Assembly: GCA_002790655.1 (NCBI GenBank)
Contig: PFVO01000043.1
Coordinates: 1-46,845, forward strand
Direction: 5' to 3'
From: Candidatus Moranbacteria bacterium CG_4_9_14_3_um_filter_44_28
GTDB taxonomy: Bacteria > Patescibacteriota > Minisyncoccia > Moranbacterales > UBA11712
Length of the DNA stretch: 46,845 bases
In this document: piece after piece, positions 38,531 through 46,645 of the stretch
How positions within the stretch are numbered: the first letter of the stretch is position 1
Layout: every line of letters starts with the position of its first letter
Notes under the pieces: model-generated
Seen by the model: only the letters and a program-made list of their open reading frames with translations
What the model was told of the DNA's origin: nothing
Databases searched by the model: none
Translations under genes and position numbers: made by a program

Positions 38531-39808
38531 TCAGCGCCCTATACCTTTATAAATTATCCCGAGCTCCTTAATTTTTTCCTTATCCAGGCAGTTTTTTCCG
38601 TCAATAATAACCTTTATGTTGTTTTCTTTGAATTTTTCAGGCGGAATTTTTAGAAACTCCCTGTGGTCGGTGGCGACAACTACTGCCTCGCATTTTTCCA
38701 GCAAGTCCTCAATGTTTTCAACATTTGATTTTTCAGGCGCATAAGGATCGAAAATATGAGGCACGGCTTCACGCTCTTTCAGCAGTTCAATAATTTTCAG
38801 CGCCGGACTTTCCCGTAAATCGCCGACGCCGGCTTTATAGGAAATTCCCAGAATCCCAATAGCCGTATTTTTAAATGCTCTTTCAATGCGATTCAGCGCA
38901 TCTTGGAGCAATTCCACGGTATAAAGAGGCATGCTGTTGTTGATGGCTCTGGCTACTCTCAAAAACTTATGATCGAAATCAAGCTCTTTCGCTTTCTCAA
39001 TGAGATAGTAAGGATCAACCGGAATGCAATGCCCGCCTACGCCGCAACTGGGCCAGTGAGCCATAAAGGCAAAAGGCTTCGTGGCCGCTCCGCGGATGAC
39101 ATTCACAACATCAATTCCCATAAGATCAAAAGATTTCGCCAGCTCGTTCACAAAAGCGATATTGATATCCCGAAAAGAGTTTTCCATAATTTTCGTCGCT
39201 TCAGCTTCAAAAATGCTTTTCATGGGCATTATTTCCGCGTCAACTACACTGCGGTAAAAGCCCAGCGTTTTTTGAAGGCCGGTTTCGTCAAAAGACCCAA
39301 CAACCCGGGGAATGTTTATTACATTCCATTTTGGATCGCCTGGGTTGATCCTTTCCGGACAATGGGAGATAAAAATATCTTCTCCGATTTTATGGCCAGC
39401 TTTTTCAAAAATGGGCCGGACTATTTCGTCGCAAACCCCTGGATTAATAGTTGACTCAACAATTACCAACGCGCCCTTTTTTATGTTCCTTGCGACCGTC
39501 TCCGAGGCTGAAATGATGTAACTCAAGTCTGGATAATATTTTTCGTCAACGGGCGTGGGAACGGCGATTACAAAAATATCACCTTCGCGCAAATCTTTGG
39601 GATTGGCAGTTGTCCTGATCTTGGCTTTGGGTAAAAATTCTTCCAAAAATTTTTCACTGACTATATTTTCACCCCTATCAATTCTTTTTATCTTCTTTTT
39701 ATTTGTGTCAAAGCCAATCACTTTGTATCCTTTCGCCGAACACAAAACCGCCAGCGGAAAACCGACGTAACCAAGGCCGATGACGCACACTTTTTGGTTA
39801 TTTTTCAT
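38531..39808 (-). CDS. Nucleotide-sugar (UDP-ManNAc/UDP-GlcNAc type) 6-dehydrogenase
   Basis: 425 aa of the UDP-glucose/GDP-mannose dehydrogenase family. The NAD-binding loop is GLGYVGFPLA, the catalytic Lys/Asn region is ATKIMENSFRDINIAFVNEL, the catalytic Cys is in GVGGHCIPVDPYYL, and the C-terminal domain has GISYKAGVGDLRESPAL. It oxidises a UDP-sugar to a uronic acid. The sequence style is closest to WecC/WbpA-type enzymes acting on N-acetyl-hexosamines, but the substrate is not certain. It is a logical supplier for the surface-glycan cluster at 11-19 kb. Confidence 0.92.
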   Translation of the reverse strand: MKNNQKVCVIGLGYVGFPLAVLCSAKGYKVIGFDTNKKKIKRIDRGENIVSEKFLEEFLPKAKIRTTANPKDLREGDIFVIAVPTPVDEKYYPDLSYIISASETVARNIKKGALVIVESTINPGVCDEIVRPIFEKAGHKIGEDIFISHCPERINPGDPKWNVINIPRVVGSFDETGLQKTLGFYRSVVDAEIMPMKSIFEAEATKIMENSFRDINIAFVNELAKSFDLMGIDVVNVIRGAATKPFAFMAHWPSCGVGGHCIPVDPYYLIEKAKELDFDHKFLRVARAINNSMPLYTVELLQDALNRIERAFKNTAIGILGISYKAGVGDLRESPALKIIELLKEREAVPHIFDPYAPEKSNVENIEDLLEKCEAVVVATDHREFLKIPPEKFKENNIKVIIDGKNCLDKEKIKELGIIYKGIGR

Positions 39809-39834
39809 AATTTAAGATTAACTCAACATAAAAA

Positions 39835-39863
39835 ATCGTACCACAAACGGCACGAAAAAACAA
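39835..39863 (-). promoter_or_regulatory. Putative promoter of the nucleotide-sugar dehydrogenase
   Basis: On the minus strand TTGTTT (39863-39858), a 17-bp spacer and TACGAT (39840-39835) with TG one base before the hexamer. It lies 26 nt before the ATG at 39808. Confidence 0.45.
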
Positions 39864-39865
39864 CC

Positions 39866-39898
39866 CTTGCGTTACAAGTTACGAGTTACGAGTTATGC
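39866..39898. repeat. Short tandem repeat of GTTACAAGTTACGAGTTACGA
   Basis: The unit (A)GTTACGA/GTTACAA is repeated about four times with small changes, overlapping the last codons of the histidine kinase. Similar words occur in other intergenic stretches of this window. Confidence 0.5.
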
Positions 39899-41548
39899 GA
39901 CGTTCACTGGTAACTCAAGTATAAATCGGCTACCTTTCCCCTTTCCTTTTGACTCGGCCCAAATTTTTCCTTTATGGACTTCAACTACTTTTTTTCCGAT
40001 ATACATACCTAGTCCCGTTCCCTCGGTATGGTAGTGGGAAACTTCTCTCCCTCTTTGAAATTTTTGAAAAATCATATCTACTTCTTCTCTATCCATTCCA
40101 ATTCCGGTATCGGAAACAACGACCCGAATCGTGTTTTTTTGTTTCTTCTCCTCCGCGTCCCAATAGTTAGCTTGACCAGCTCTCACCGTAACTCCCCCGC
40201 GTTGCGTGTATTTAATGGCGTTATCAACCATATTAGAGATAACCTCCTTAATCTTAGTAATGTCAATCTTGATTTTTGGCAACGGCTCGTTTGGTTTTTG
40301 ATAATCAAGGTACAATCCTTTATCCTTCGCCGAAAGTTCTAGGGTATCAACCGCTTCCTTCACCAAATCTTCGATTTGCGCCGGCTGGAAATCAAACTCC
40401 ATCTTGCCGGCGTCAATTCTTGAGATATTGAGTAGATCTTCAACGAGCTGGATTAACCTCTCGTTGGCAATATATACCTTCTCCAGAGCACCTCTCTGCG
40501 CCTCGGGAACGTGGCCGTAGGTCCCCTCAAGAAGCAAAGACCCAAAGCCTTTAATTGAAGTGAGCGGCGTGCGCAATTGATGGGAAGCGATGGAGATGAA
40601 TTCGGATTTAGCTTTGTCAAGCTGATGCAACTTATCATTTGCGATTGCCAACTGATCCGAAAGAGATTGCAGTTCCTTTTTTCTTTTTACTTCATTCTCA
40701 ACACTCCGAACAAGTATAAAAATTAAAATGAAAAGGATGAAAAATATAATCAACCCATCCGTCAATTCATAGATATTACTAGCAAAAAGAACCTGAATTA
40801 GACTGACAAGCAATATTCCTAAAGACAAAACTTCGGCCGCAACTGTTTTAATGTCAAATAAACGATGTTTTATTACTGAATATCCAGCGAAAAGTGGGAT
40901 AAATACTGTACTGAATATTCCTAGTCGTGTATAAAATACATAATTGGCACTGTTTTTTAGGTAATTATTAAGAATGACATTTGTTAATAAGGAAATAATA
41001 ATCGTTAGGAAAAAACCAACGAATAAATAAGCATATTGAGAACGACTTTCTTTAGTAGTTGATTTATAATTCTTTATTATTATGGCAAGAATAGAACAAA
41101 CTGTAAAAAATATTATGCCATAAAAAAGATTTATGACCGGTCCAAAAACCGGTGTTATAGAACCTACTGCTGTTATTTCATAATCACTAATAACCGATTT
41201 AGTGAAGAAAATCAGTATAATAAAAGCAATAGGTATTAGCAAAATAACATTCTCTAAGTACCGAATCCTAAAAATACTAAGCCTAGGCAAAGACAAACAA
41301 AATAAAAGTCCCAGAAATACAAATAAAATTCCAAAGGAGTAATCCAGCTTTAATAAATTAAACATCAATTTATGATCAGTAAATTCATCCTCAAGGTAGT
41401 TAGCGTTGATCCAAAAAATGTTAACGAGAGAGAAAAAGAAAAAAATGATATTGAGCTTGCTCTTTGCATTTTTAAGAAGAACAAAAAAACCCAACAATAA
41501 GGTTAGAAAAGAAATTAATATTAATAATATCAGCGAGGGATTAAACAT
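39893..41548 (-). CDS. Membrane sensor histidine kinase with multi-TM sensor region
   Basis: 551 aa. The N-terminal half (1-265) is a bundle of about nine hydrophobic helices like the 7TM/8TM sensor modules common in CPR kinases. Then come a short coiled coil, the H-box SIASHQLRTPLTSIKG, the N-box ISNMVDNAIKYTQRGG, G1 VSDTGIGMDR, the F-box IFQKFQRG and G2 EGTGLGMYIGKKVVEVHKG. All catalytic motifs are intact. No cognate regulator is adjacent apart from the double receiver at 37650, one gene away. The N-terminal half is noticeably AT-rich. Confidence 0.92.
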   Translation of the reverse strand: MFNPSLILLILISFLTLLLGFFVLLKNAKSKLNIIFFFFSLVNIFWINANYLEDEFTDHKLMFNLLKLDYSFGILFVFLGLLFCLSLPRLSIFRIRYLENVILLIPIAFIILIFFTKSVISDYEITAVGSITPVFGPVINLFYGIIFFTVCSILAIIIKNYKSTTKESRSQYAYLFVGFFLTIIISLLTNVILNNYLKNSANYVFYTRLGIFSTVFIPLFAGYSVIKHRLFDIKTVAAEVLSLGILLVSLIQVLFASNIYELTDGLIIFFILFILIFILVRSVENEVKRKKELQSLSDQLAIANDKLHQLDKAKSEFISIASHQLRTPLTSIKGFGSLLLEGTYGHVPEAQRGALEKVYIANERLIQLVEDLLNISRIDAGKMEFDFQPAQIEDLVKEAVDTLELSAKDKGLYLDYQKPNEPLPKIKIDITKIKEVISNMVDNAIKYTQRGGVTVRAGQANYWDAEEKKQKNTIRVVVSDTGIGMDREEVDMIFQKFQRGREVSHYHTEGTGLGMYIGKKVVEVHKGKIWAESKGKGKGSRFILELPVNVA

Positions 41549-41574
41549 GAGTATTTATAGCTTTTTATACTGAA

Positions 41575-41603
41575 ATTTTACCATAGTGTCGATAACTTGA
41601 CAA
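41575..41603 (-). promoter_or_regulatory. Promoter of the histidine kinase, overlapping a divergent promoter
   Basis: On the minus strand TTGTCA (41603-41598), a 17-bp spacer and TAAAAT (41580-41575) preceded by TGG. Start of transcription is expected about 20 nt before the ATG at 41548. Its -35 box overlaps the -35 box of the plus-strand promoter at 41597-41602. Confidence 0.6.
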
Positions 41604-41625
41604 TTTTGAAGCAATCGTCTATTAT
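41597..41625 (+). promoter_or_regulatory. Promoter of the GNAT-like gene
   Basis: TTGACA (41597-41602), a 17-bp spacer and TATTAT (41620-41625), a near-consensus sigma70-type promoter. The transcript would carry a leader of about 35 nt ending in the strong ribosome site AAGGAGGT (41656-41663), five nt before the ATG. Confidence 0.65.
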
Positions 41626-41667
41626 TTTACAGCTAAAATAAAATCCCAAGGAAACAAGGAGGTAGAA

Positions 41668-42453
41668 ATGATAAAGAAAGTTCTTTATACCCTTTTTAGA
41701 ATCAAAAAGGTCCAAAAAGGGGAAATCGTTATTTCTCGCCTAAGTGACCTTTTGAGGGCAGGATTTAGTCCTTCCTTTCTCGCTGACGAATTTCTTCGGA
41801 TCGACAGCGAGGTGTGGGGGGAGATTACCGACGATAGTCGGTATCTAAGGACAAGGGACATTGTCCTAACCAATTTTATCCATTGTCCCGATATTATTTA
41901 TTGCGCTTTCGAGGACGGGATAATGGTTGGAACCCTAACGAATATGTACCTAGAGGAAGAAAAAATTTTAGCCAAGACCTCTTGGTACGAAAAAACAGCG
42001 GGAGGAACTCTTGCTAACCATAAAAGAAGTTGTGAGACCGCTTTAGGAGTTGATCTCACTGTAGTTAAAACAGCTTCTAGACGAGTTTCCGAACGCCTAG
42101 TGCTTACTGCTCTTGTGGTGAGCTTACTCGGTGGAGGTCTTAAGGCGGTATTTGTGGGGTCAAGAATTCCGGCCTATCACAAAAACTCTCATCTTTCCGT
42201 TAGGGAATACGTCTCTGGGAGACGCCCTAATGGGAAACCCTTGGATCCGGAACTATATTTTTACCTCAAGAACGGCTTTAAGATCGCGAGGATTATCCCC
42301 AATTACATGAATGATCCTCAAAGCCTAAATTACGGGGTGATGGTAAGGTGGGATAATCCTTTCTACAAACTCACAAAAATTTTCTCACCCCTGAAACATC
42401 TAATAAAAAAAATCGGGGAAATGACCCTACTTGGGTTACCCCACATCAAATAG
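41668..42453 (+). CDS. GNAT-like N-acyltransferase
   Basis: 261 aa and the only plus-strand protein gene here. The C-terminal pattern VGSRIPAYHKNS, GKPLDPELYFYLKNGF, ARIIPNYMNDPQSLNYGVMVRW is that of the N-acyltransferase-superfamily proteins often annotated as GNAT family (acyl-CoA binding, then a conserved NY..D..S stretch). The acceptor is unknown. It has its own canonical promoter, a strong Shine-Dalgarno and its own terminator. Its codon use looks different from the minus-strand genes, which suggests horizontal acquisition. Confidence 0.7.
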   Translation: MIKKVLYTLFRIKKVQKGEIVISRLSDLLRAGFSPSFLADEFLRIDSEVWGEITDDSRYLRTRDIVLTNFIHCPDIIYCAFEDGIMVGTLTNMYLEEEKILAKTSWYEKTAGGTLANHKRSCETALGVDLTVVKTASRRVSERLVLTALVVSLLGGGLKAVFVGSRIPAYHKNSHLSVREYVSGRRPNGKPLDPELYFYLKNGFKIARIIPNYMNDPQSLNYGVMVRWDNPFYKLTKIFSPLKHLIKKIGEMTLLGLPHIK

Positions 42454-42483
42454 AGCGTTCCGCAACGGCTGGACGCTCTTTCT
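42452..42483 (+). terminator. Terminator of the GNAT-like gene
   Basis: AGAGCGT(T)CC pairs with GGACGCTCT (42471-42479), followed by TTTCT. The stem begins inside the stop codon and separates this gene from the convergent asnB. Confidence 0.7.
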
Positions 42484-44245
42484 AATTTTCAAAAAAAACC
42501 TTTTCCATCCTGTAAATTGCAATCAGCTCCCATCTTTTTCTTAGCGGCAATTTATAAAAAAAATTACTATCTATTCGAAATAACTCTGATATTAAAGGAC
42601 TTTGAATTAGTTCCTTTTTGTTAAAGGCTTTTTCAATTTCTCTATCGTAATCACTTGGCGGATCGGGAAAGGCTAATTTTCTTCGATTGTATATAGACTT
42701 TGGGAGTAAGTTATTTAACTTAGCGGCAGTTCGGGGAATATACTTCTCTTTTTTATCCCAAATCTTGAATTTTGATGGCGTAGCCAACGCAAGTTTGAAA
42801 ATTCGCGTATCAACATGAGGAAGTCTAACCTCAACGCCATTAGCCATTGAAAGTCTATCTTCTTGCATAAACATGGACTGCAGATGGGTTTTTATACTAT
42901 ATCTCACCAGTGAATCAAGTTTGTCACTATTTTGATATGAAACGAAATTTTTATCTAAATTACTTTCAATAATTTCCTTCGCTAATTTTTTTGTCTTATT
43001 CGAAACAACATGTTTAAAATCAAAACCTTTCATCCAATAATGCATTAGGCCAGTTCGATTAATTTCCCTTGGGTTCAATCTAAAAATATTATAAAAGAAA
43101 TAATATCCCAGCCATAATTCATCAGCTCCTTGCCCGTTAATAACGGCTTTTAAGTTATGCTTCCTGGCAATTCGATAATTTTCATGTTGGGCAAAGAAGA
43201 CCTTGTCTAAAAGCGGTTCTTCGAGAGAATAAGTTAGCTTATCAACATCATTAATGCCCCATTCACTGTTTATCGCAACCTTATTCAATTTAGTATTTTT
43301 CATTTCTCTACAGAGCAATTTTACGTTTCTGAAATCTCTATTTTCTTTCACGTATTCAATTGTGAAACACTGGAAAGGCGTTTTGTATTTTTCATTATGA
43401 AATTCGGAGGCTAATTTTGTTATAGAACTACTGTCTATTCCTCCCGACAGCAGAGATCCAATTTCGGTGTCAGCGTCCATTCTTAACCTCACCGAATCGT
43501 GAAGCAGGTCTACATATTCATCTAAAATTCCACTGGGATCATTCCTTTTAGTTTCAATTAAGTCGATATCCCAATATTTAACTATTTTGGGGTTCTTCTT
43601 TTTTTCTAGATCAAACTCAAAATAATGTCCCGGCAAGATGTGATATATTCCTTTAAAATGTGTTTCCTTTTTATCAGAGAAAAATTTGAATATGAGATCG
43701 GAAATAAATCTATTAATATTTGGCCCAGCTGTAACATACGGATGTTTGAGCAATGCTTTTATCTCGGATGCGAAAACCCAGTCTCCATTTTTGGCTAATG
43801 TATAGACGATCTGTTTCTTTCCAAGCGGATCTCGCACAATAAATAATTTTTTATTCTTGTTATCGTAGAGCACAAAGGCAAAACAACCATTAAATTTATT
43901 CAAGGCTTTGATTCCCCATTTTTGAATTGATCTGATAATTACCTCTGTATCAGAAGTCGTTTTAAAAACAGCGCCCTCGACTTCCAATTGCCCTCTTATC
44001 TCTTTGTGATTATATATTTCCCCATTATAAGTTATAGAAAAACCATCTAGCTCGAGAGGCATATTCGATCGCGATTTCAGGTCTATTAAAGATAGTCTAG
44101 TATTGCCTAAGCCTAGACGATGATCGCAATATATCTTTTGTCCCTTTGCATCTGGTCCACGATGTTGAAGCGCATCTATCATTTCAGACAATACCTTCTC
44201 ATCTATCCTTTTTTGAGAATTATATAAGCATAAAACACCGCACAT
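42482..44245 (-). CDS. asnB: Glutamine-hydrolysing asparagine synthetase
   Basis: 587 aa. The N-terminal Ntn glutaminase domain starts with the nucleophile Cys2 (MCGVLCLYN) and contains LQHRGPDAKG and TYNGEIYNHKEIR. The synthetase domain has the PP-loop SLLSGGIDSSSI and NGQGADELWLGYYFF. AsnB-like enzymes in glycan clusters often amidate sugar uronic acids rather than make free asparagine; with a nucleotide-sugar dehydrogenase nearby either role is possible. The gene is clearly AT-rich relative to neighbours. Confidence 0.93.
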   Translation of the reverse strand: MCGVLCLYNSQKRIDEKVLSEMIDALQHRGPDAKGQKIYCDHRLGLGNTRLSLIDLKSRSNMPLELDGFSITYNGEIYNHKEIRGQLEVEGAVFKTTSDTEVIIRSIQKWGIKALNKFNGCFAFVLYDNKNKKLFIVRDPLGKKQIVYTLAKNGDWVFASEIKALLKHPYVTAGPNINRFISDLIFKFFSDKKETHFKGIYHILPGHYFEFDLEKKKNPKIVKYWDIDLIETKRNDPSGILDEYVDLLHDSVRLRMDADTEIGSLLSGGIDSSSITKLASEFHNEKYKTPFQCFTIEYVKENRDFRNVKLLCREMKNTKLNKVAINSEWGINDVDKLTYSLEEPLLDKVFFAQHENYRIARKHNLKAVINGQGADELWLGYYFFYNIFRLNPREINRTGLMHYWMKGFDFKHVVSNKTKKLAKEIIESNLDKNFVSYQNSDKLDSLVRYSIKTHLQSMFMQEDRLSMANGVEVRLPHVDTRIFKLALATPSKFKIWDKKEKYIPRTAAKLNNLLPKSIYNRRKLAFPDPPSDYDREIEKAFNKKELIQSPLISELFRIDSNFFYKLPLRKRWELIAIYRMEKVFFEN

Positions 44246-44269
44246 AAATTTCGAGTGTTCTCATTTTCG

Positions 44270-44938
44270 TTATTTATAGAAAATTGTCTCAATATTTTTT
44301 ATTTGATCTGAAAATTTTGAATAACGCAGAATTTCCATAGCATCTTCTTCAGACTTCCTGTACTTTTCATGCAGTATGTTTATAATTTTTTCCCCATGAA
44401 ATATATTTGAATGTCTATAGCACTTATAAATGCCTGAGCTTAAGTTCAGTAATCCCAGTCTGTAGAGATACCATACGGCCACCAGAAAAGAACAAGGTAC
44501 ATGTTTTTTGTTTTTTATGTACTTTAAATAATTTCTTTTAATCTTCTGATTCTTGATATTGTTTAATAAAAAGAATTTCTTTTCAACTAATTCTGACTCA
44601 AATCCGATGAAATGAGGATATATGTTATGTCTATCTAGCTCATAAAGAAAAGATTTCAATTGCAATTTTTTTATCTTCGGGTTATAGTCATCTATTAAAA
44701 CGCAACACGAAAATGTCAATCTCTTTTTGAGACATTTCAAAATAACAGCCTTTAATATTTCTATGCTCTTTTTTTGCTCTGCCCCGAACTTTTTATCGGA
44801 ATATATATGAGCAAATTCTATATTATAGTTAACCACAAGGAAGCTCTTAATAATGCTTTCTTTAAGTTTCGAATATCTGCTAAAAAAAAGCAAGCTCCGG
44901 AGATTTTTCACCGGAGCATTGGAAGCTAGCCGAGGCAA
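44270..44938 (-). CDS. Protein of unknown function next to asnB
   Basis: Up to 222 aa, rich in Lys and Ile, without TM segments. Motifs that stand out are LVVNYNIEFAHIYSDKK, CCVLIDDYNP, YPHFIGFESEL and SFLVAVWYLYRLGLL. It is 24 nt upstream of asnB in the same AT-rich style, so the two probably work together. The only ATG (44938) lies before a rho-independent terminator (44882-44917), so the real start may be a GTG or TTG after it, for instance the GTG near 44833 (VVNYNIEF). No family is recognised. Confidence 0.55.
   Translation of the reverse strand: MPRLASNAPVKNLRSLLFFSRYSKLKESIIKSFLVVNYNIEFAHIYSDKKFGAEQKKSIEILKAVILKCLKKRLTFSCCVLIDDYNPKIKKLQLKSFLYELDRHNIYPHFIGFESELVEKKFFLLNNIKNQKIKRNYLKYIKNKKHVPCSFLVAVWYLYRLGLLNLSSGIYKCYRHSNIFHGEKIINILHEKYRKSEEDAMEILRYSKFSDQIKNIETIFYK
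44882..44917 (-). terminator. Terminator of the 4-TM protein gene
   Basis: On the minus strand GCTCCGG (44917-44911) pairs with CCGGAGC (44900-44894), followed by TTG and C and then eight T residues (44889-44882). It is 9 nt beyond the stop of the gene at 44926-45405 and inside the 5' part of the frame at 44270-44938. Confidence 0.75.
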
Positions 44939-45405
44939 AACGATGTCACGACTAGCGAAATAACGACTAATTCGAGGATTATTTCCGTCAGAGCTGAATA
45001 ACGAATCAATTTTGGAAGCCTTTTCCCTCCCTTAACGAGAAGATAACCCGGGGCAAGAAAGGCGATTGAGCAATTCAAGACCAATCCCACCCAACCCAAC
45101 GTGCTTGCGAATTTGACTTTAGCCAAATCCGCCGAATGGATAGTTTTCATGAATTTAGCAAACTCCAGATTCTGAAGATGGGCCAATACATTGATGCCAA
45201 GGGCTGATAGAATGAGCATTAGTCCAACGGTATAGATAACTTCCGCACTGAATACAAGAAATAGGTAGAGTTTACCGGAAACGCCGAATTCCTCGGCAAG
45301 ATCTTTTCGTTTTCTGACGATTAGACCAACGATCACGACCGTAATGAAGATCGTGATGATGGTGATAAGATTAACAAGCAATCGAATAATCTCCGACAAA
45401 TTCAT
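44926..45405 (-). CDS. Four-helix membrane protein, unknown function
   Basis: About 159 aa with four hydrophobic helices (near 8-30, 46-70, 102-122 and 132-156) and a polar loop between helices 2 and 3 (LQNLEFAKFMKTIHSADLAK). No family is recognised. Start ATG 45405 follows GGGGGGTGAAA, a good ribosome site; a GTG two codons earlier is possible. G+C and ribosome site are like the OMP gene upstream, with which it may share a promoter. Confidence 0.65.
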   Translation of the reverse strand: MNLSEIIRLLVNLITIITIFITVVIVGLIVRKRKDLAEEFGVSGKLYLFLVFSAEVIYTVGLMLILSALGINVLAHLQNLEFAKFMKTIHSADLAKVKFASTLGWVGLVLNCSIAFLAPGYLLVKGGKRLPKLIRYSALTEIILELVVISLVVTSFCLG

Positions 45406-45440
45406 TTTCACCCCCCAACTGGCCAGGATTTGAAATGAGA

Positions 45441-45467
45441 GCCTCGGGGCACAACGTGTCCCGAGGC
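45441..45467 (-). terminator. Strong hairpin after the beta-barrel gene
   Basis: GCCTCGGGGCAC (45441-45452) pairs with GTGTCCCGAGGC (45456-45467), 12 bp with one G-T and an AAC loop. It lies 5 nt past the stop of the gene at 45473. The following T-run is poor (TCTCATTTC), so it may act as a partial terminator or 3'-end stabiliser. Confidence 0.6.
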
Positions 45468-45472
45468 CAGCT

Positions 45473-46474
45473 TCAGAAATTCATGAATACCGTCGCCATC
45501 ACCATCTGGCTGCGGCCGAGGTGACGGTTGAGGTCATCAAAAGTATTATTCATATAGGCGACGTTTGCACCGCCCCATTTCCAGTAAGCGCTAATGCCGG
45601 CGGTCGGCCCGCTATTGGCCCATCCTCCATAGACAGCCAAAACTTCTTTGATCACGTAGAATTCAGCGCCGACGAAATATTGGTCGCGCTTGACATGACC
45701 AATATTGAGGTGCTGATAATCGGCCGCCAAAAGAAGTCGGGGCAACACCTGCCAACTGACGCCAAGGCGAAACTGGTGTATATCGCTCGTGGAGCGCTTT
45801 GCCGACCAGGATTGCAATCCGTCATCTTCATTGATGTTGAGCTTGCGATCGTCATTTCTGTCGCATAAATATGAATACATCCCGCCGAAATTCAAACCCT
45901 TCATCGGCTGATAGAGAAAACCGGTTTTAGCTTGAAATCCACGCGTGCGGGACACAAGCATGTTCTGTCCCGACAGCGAGAAATTCATCTTCGCAGTTGA
46001 CAATGATCCACCAACACCGAGATACAGCTTATCGCCGTCGCGGAGAAGACTTTCAAATGCCTTCACGCCGTACATTAACTCAATAGTTGGCGCGTAAGCA
46101 AATTTTGCGTCCACGTCCATCGCCGTTCCAGCTGAACCGGAATTCGCGCTGGAAAAGTTCACTTGCAGTACTCCTTTCGGTAGAGCAACCGAGGCGCTAC
46201 TAATGTGAACATTCAAATTCGGCCCCCGTTTGAAAGCAATTAGCCCATATGAATACGAGGCACCGAAACAGAACGGATCGCCGGCGGCTACATTAGCCGG
46301 GTTATTGGCGCTAAAACCCGGGAGCGCCACCCAACAATTGCCCATCCCAGCCACATCCGCCCCGGGAGGAATGTTGGATGTCACAATTGACAGTGCGGTT
46401 CCAAAGTCTGCCGCAGAGCAGATCGCTGGCACCGTGAGAAACATAGCCGCCACAAAAACAGCTATCTTTTTCAT
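45473..46474 (-). CDS. Predicted outer-membrane beta-barrel protein (PorV/PorQ-like)
   Basis: 333 aa. A classical signal peptide (MKKIAVFVAAMFLTVPAICSA, likely cut before ADFG) is followed by alternating-hydrophobicity strands. A motif like the PorV/UPF0164 group (VAGMGNCWVALPG..ANNPANVA) comes first, then strand pairs such as LLLAADYQHLNIG and AVYGGWANSG, and a C-terminal Phe (ATVFMNF) as in BAM substrates. It has a canonical promoter (46534-46562) and a GGAGGT ribosome site. CPR bacteria are not known to have an outer membrane, so the presence of this gene is unusual and points to transfer or to a different localisation. Confidence 0.7.
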   Translation of the reverse strand: MKKIAVFVAAMFLTVPAICSAADFGTALSIVTSNIPPGADVAGMGNCWVALPGFSANNPANVAAGDPFCFGASYSYGLIAFKRGPNLNVHISSASVALPKGVLQVNFSSANSGSAGTAMDVDAKFAYAPTIELMYGVKAFESLLRDGDKLYLGVGGSLSTAKMNFSLSGQNMLVSRTRGFQAKTGFLYQPMKGLNFGGMYSYLCDRNDDRKLNINEDDGLQSWSAKRSTSDIHQFRLGVSWQVLPRLLLAADYQHLNIGHVKRDQYFVGAEFYVIKEVLAVYGGWANSGPTAGISAYWKWGGANVAYMNNTFDDLNRHLGRSQMVMATVFMNF

Positions 46475-46533
46475 TCTTAGACCTCCATATTTTCAAAGAA
46501 TAGACTTCGATAATCAATTTTGACTATCCGCTT

Positions 46534-46562
46534 ATTGTATATGCTAAAATCAGATTTGTCAA
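46534..46562 (-). promoter_or_regulatory. Canonical promoter of the beta-barrel gene
   Basis: Perfect -35 TTGACA (46562-46557 on the minus strand), a 17-bp spacer and TACAAT (46539-46534). The leader of about 50 nt ends in GGAGGTCTAAG before the ATG at 46474. The 171-nt gap between this gene and proS holds nothing else obvious. Confidence 0.7.
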
Positions 46563-46645
46563 GTATAATTTTAGCTTATATAAGGGAATAAAATATCACC
46601 TTATTTAGGGGTAGTATTTTAGAAAAATTCAAATATGCGTGGTTT

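Noticed and set aside
19026-41300. CRISPR array or direct-repeat/spacer structure
   Set aside because: No regularly spaced identical repeats and no cas-like gene were seen anywhere in the window. The repeats present are inverted or dispersed.
41597-46562. Integrative element with integrase and attachment sites at the island
   Set aside because: No integrase, transposase or flanking direct repeats could be found around the island. Its acquisition route remains open.
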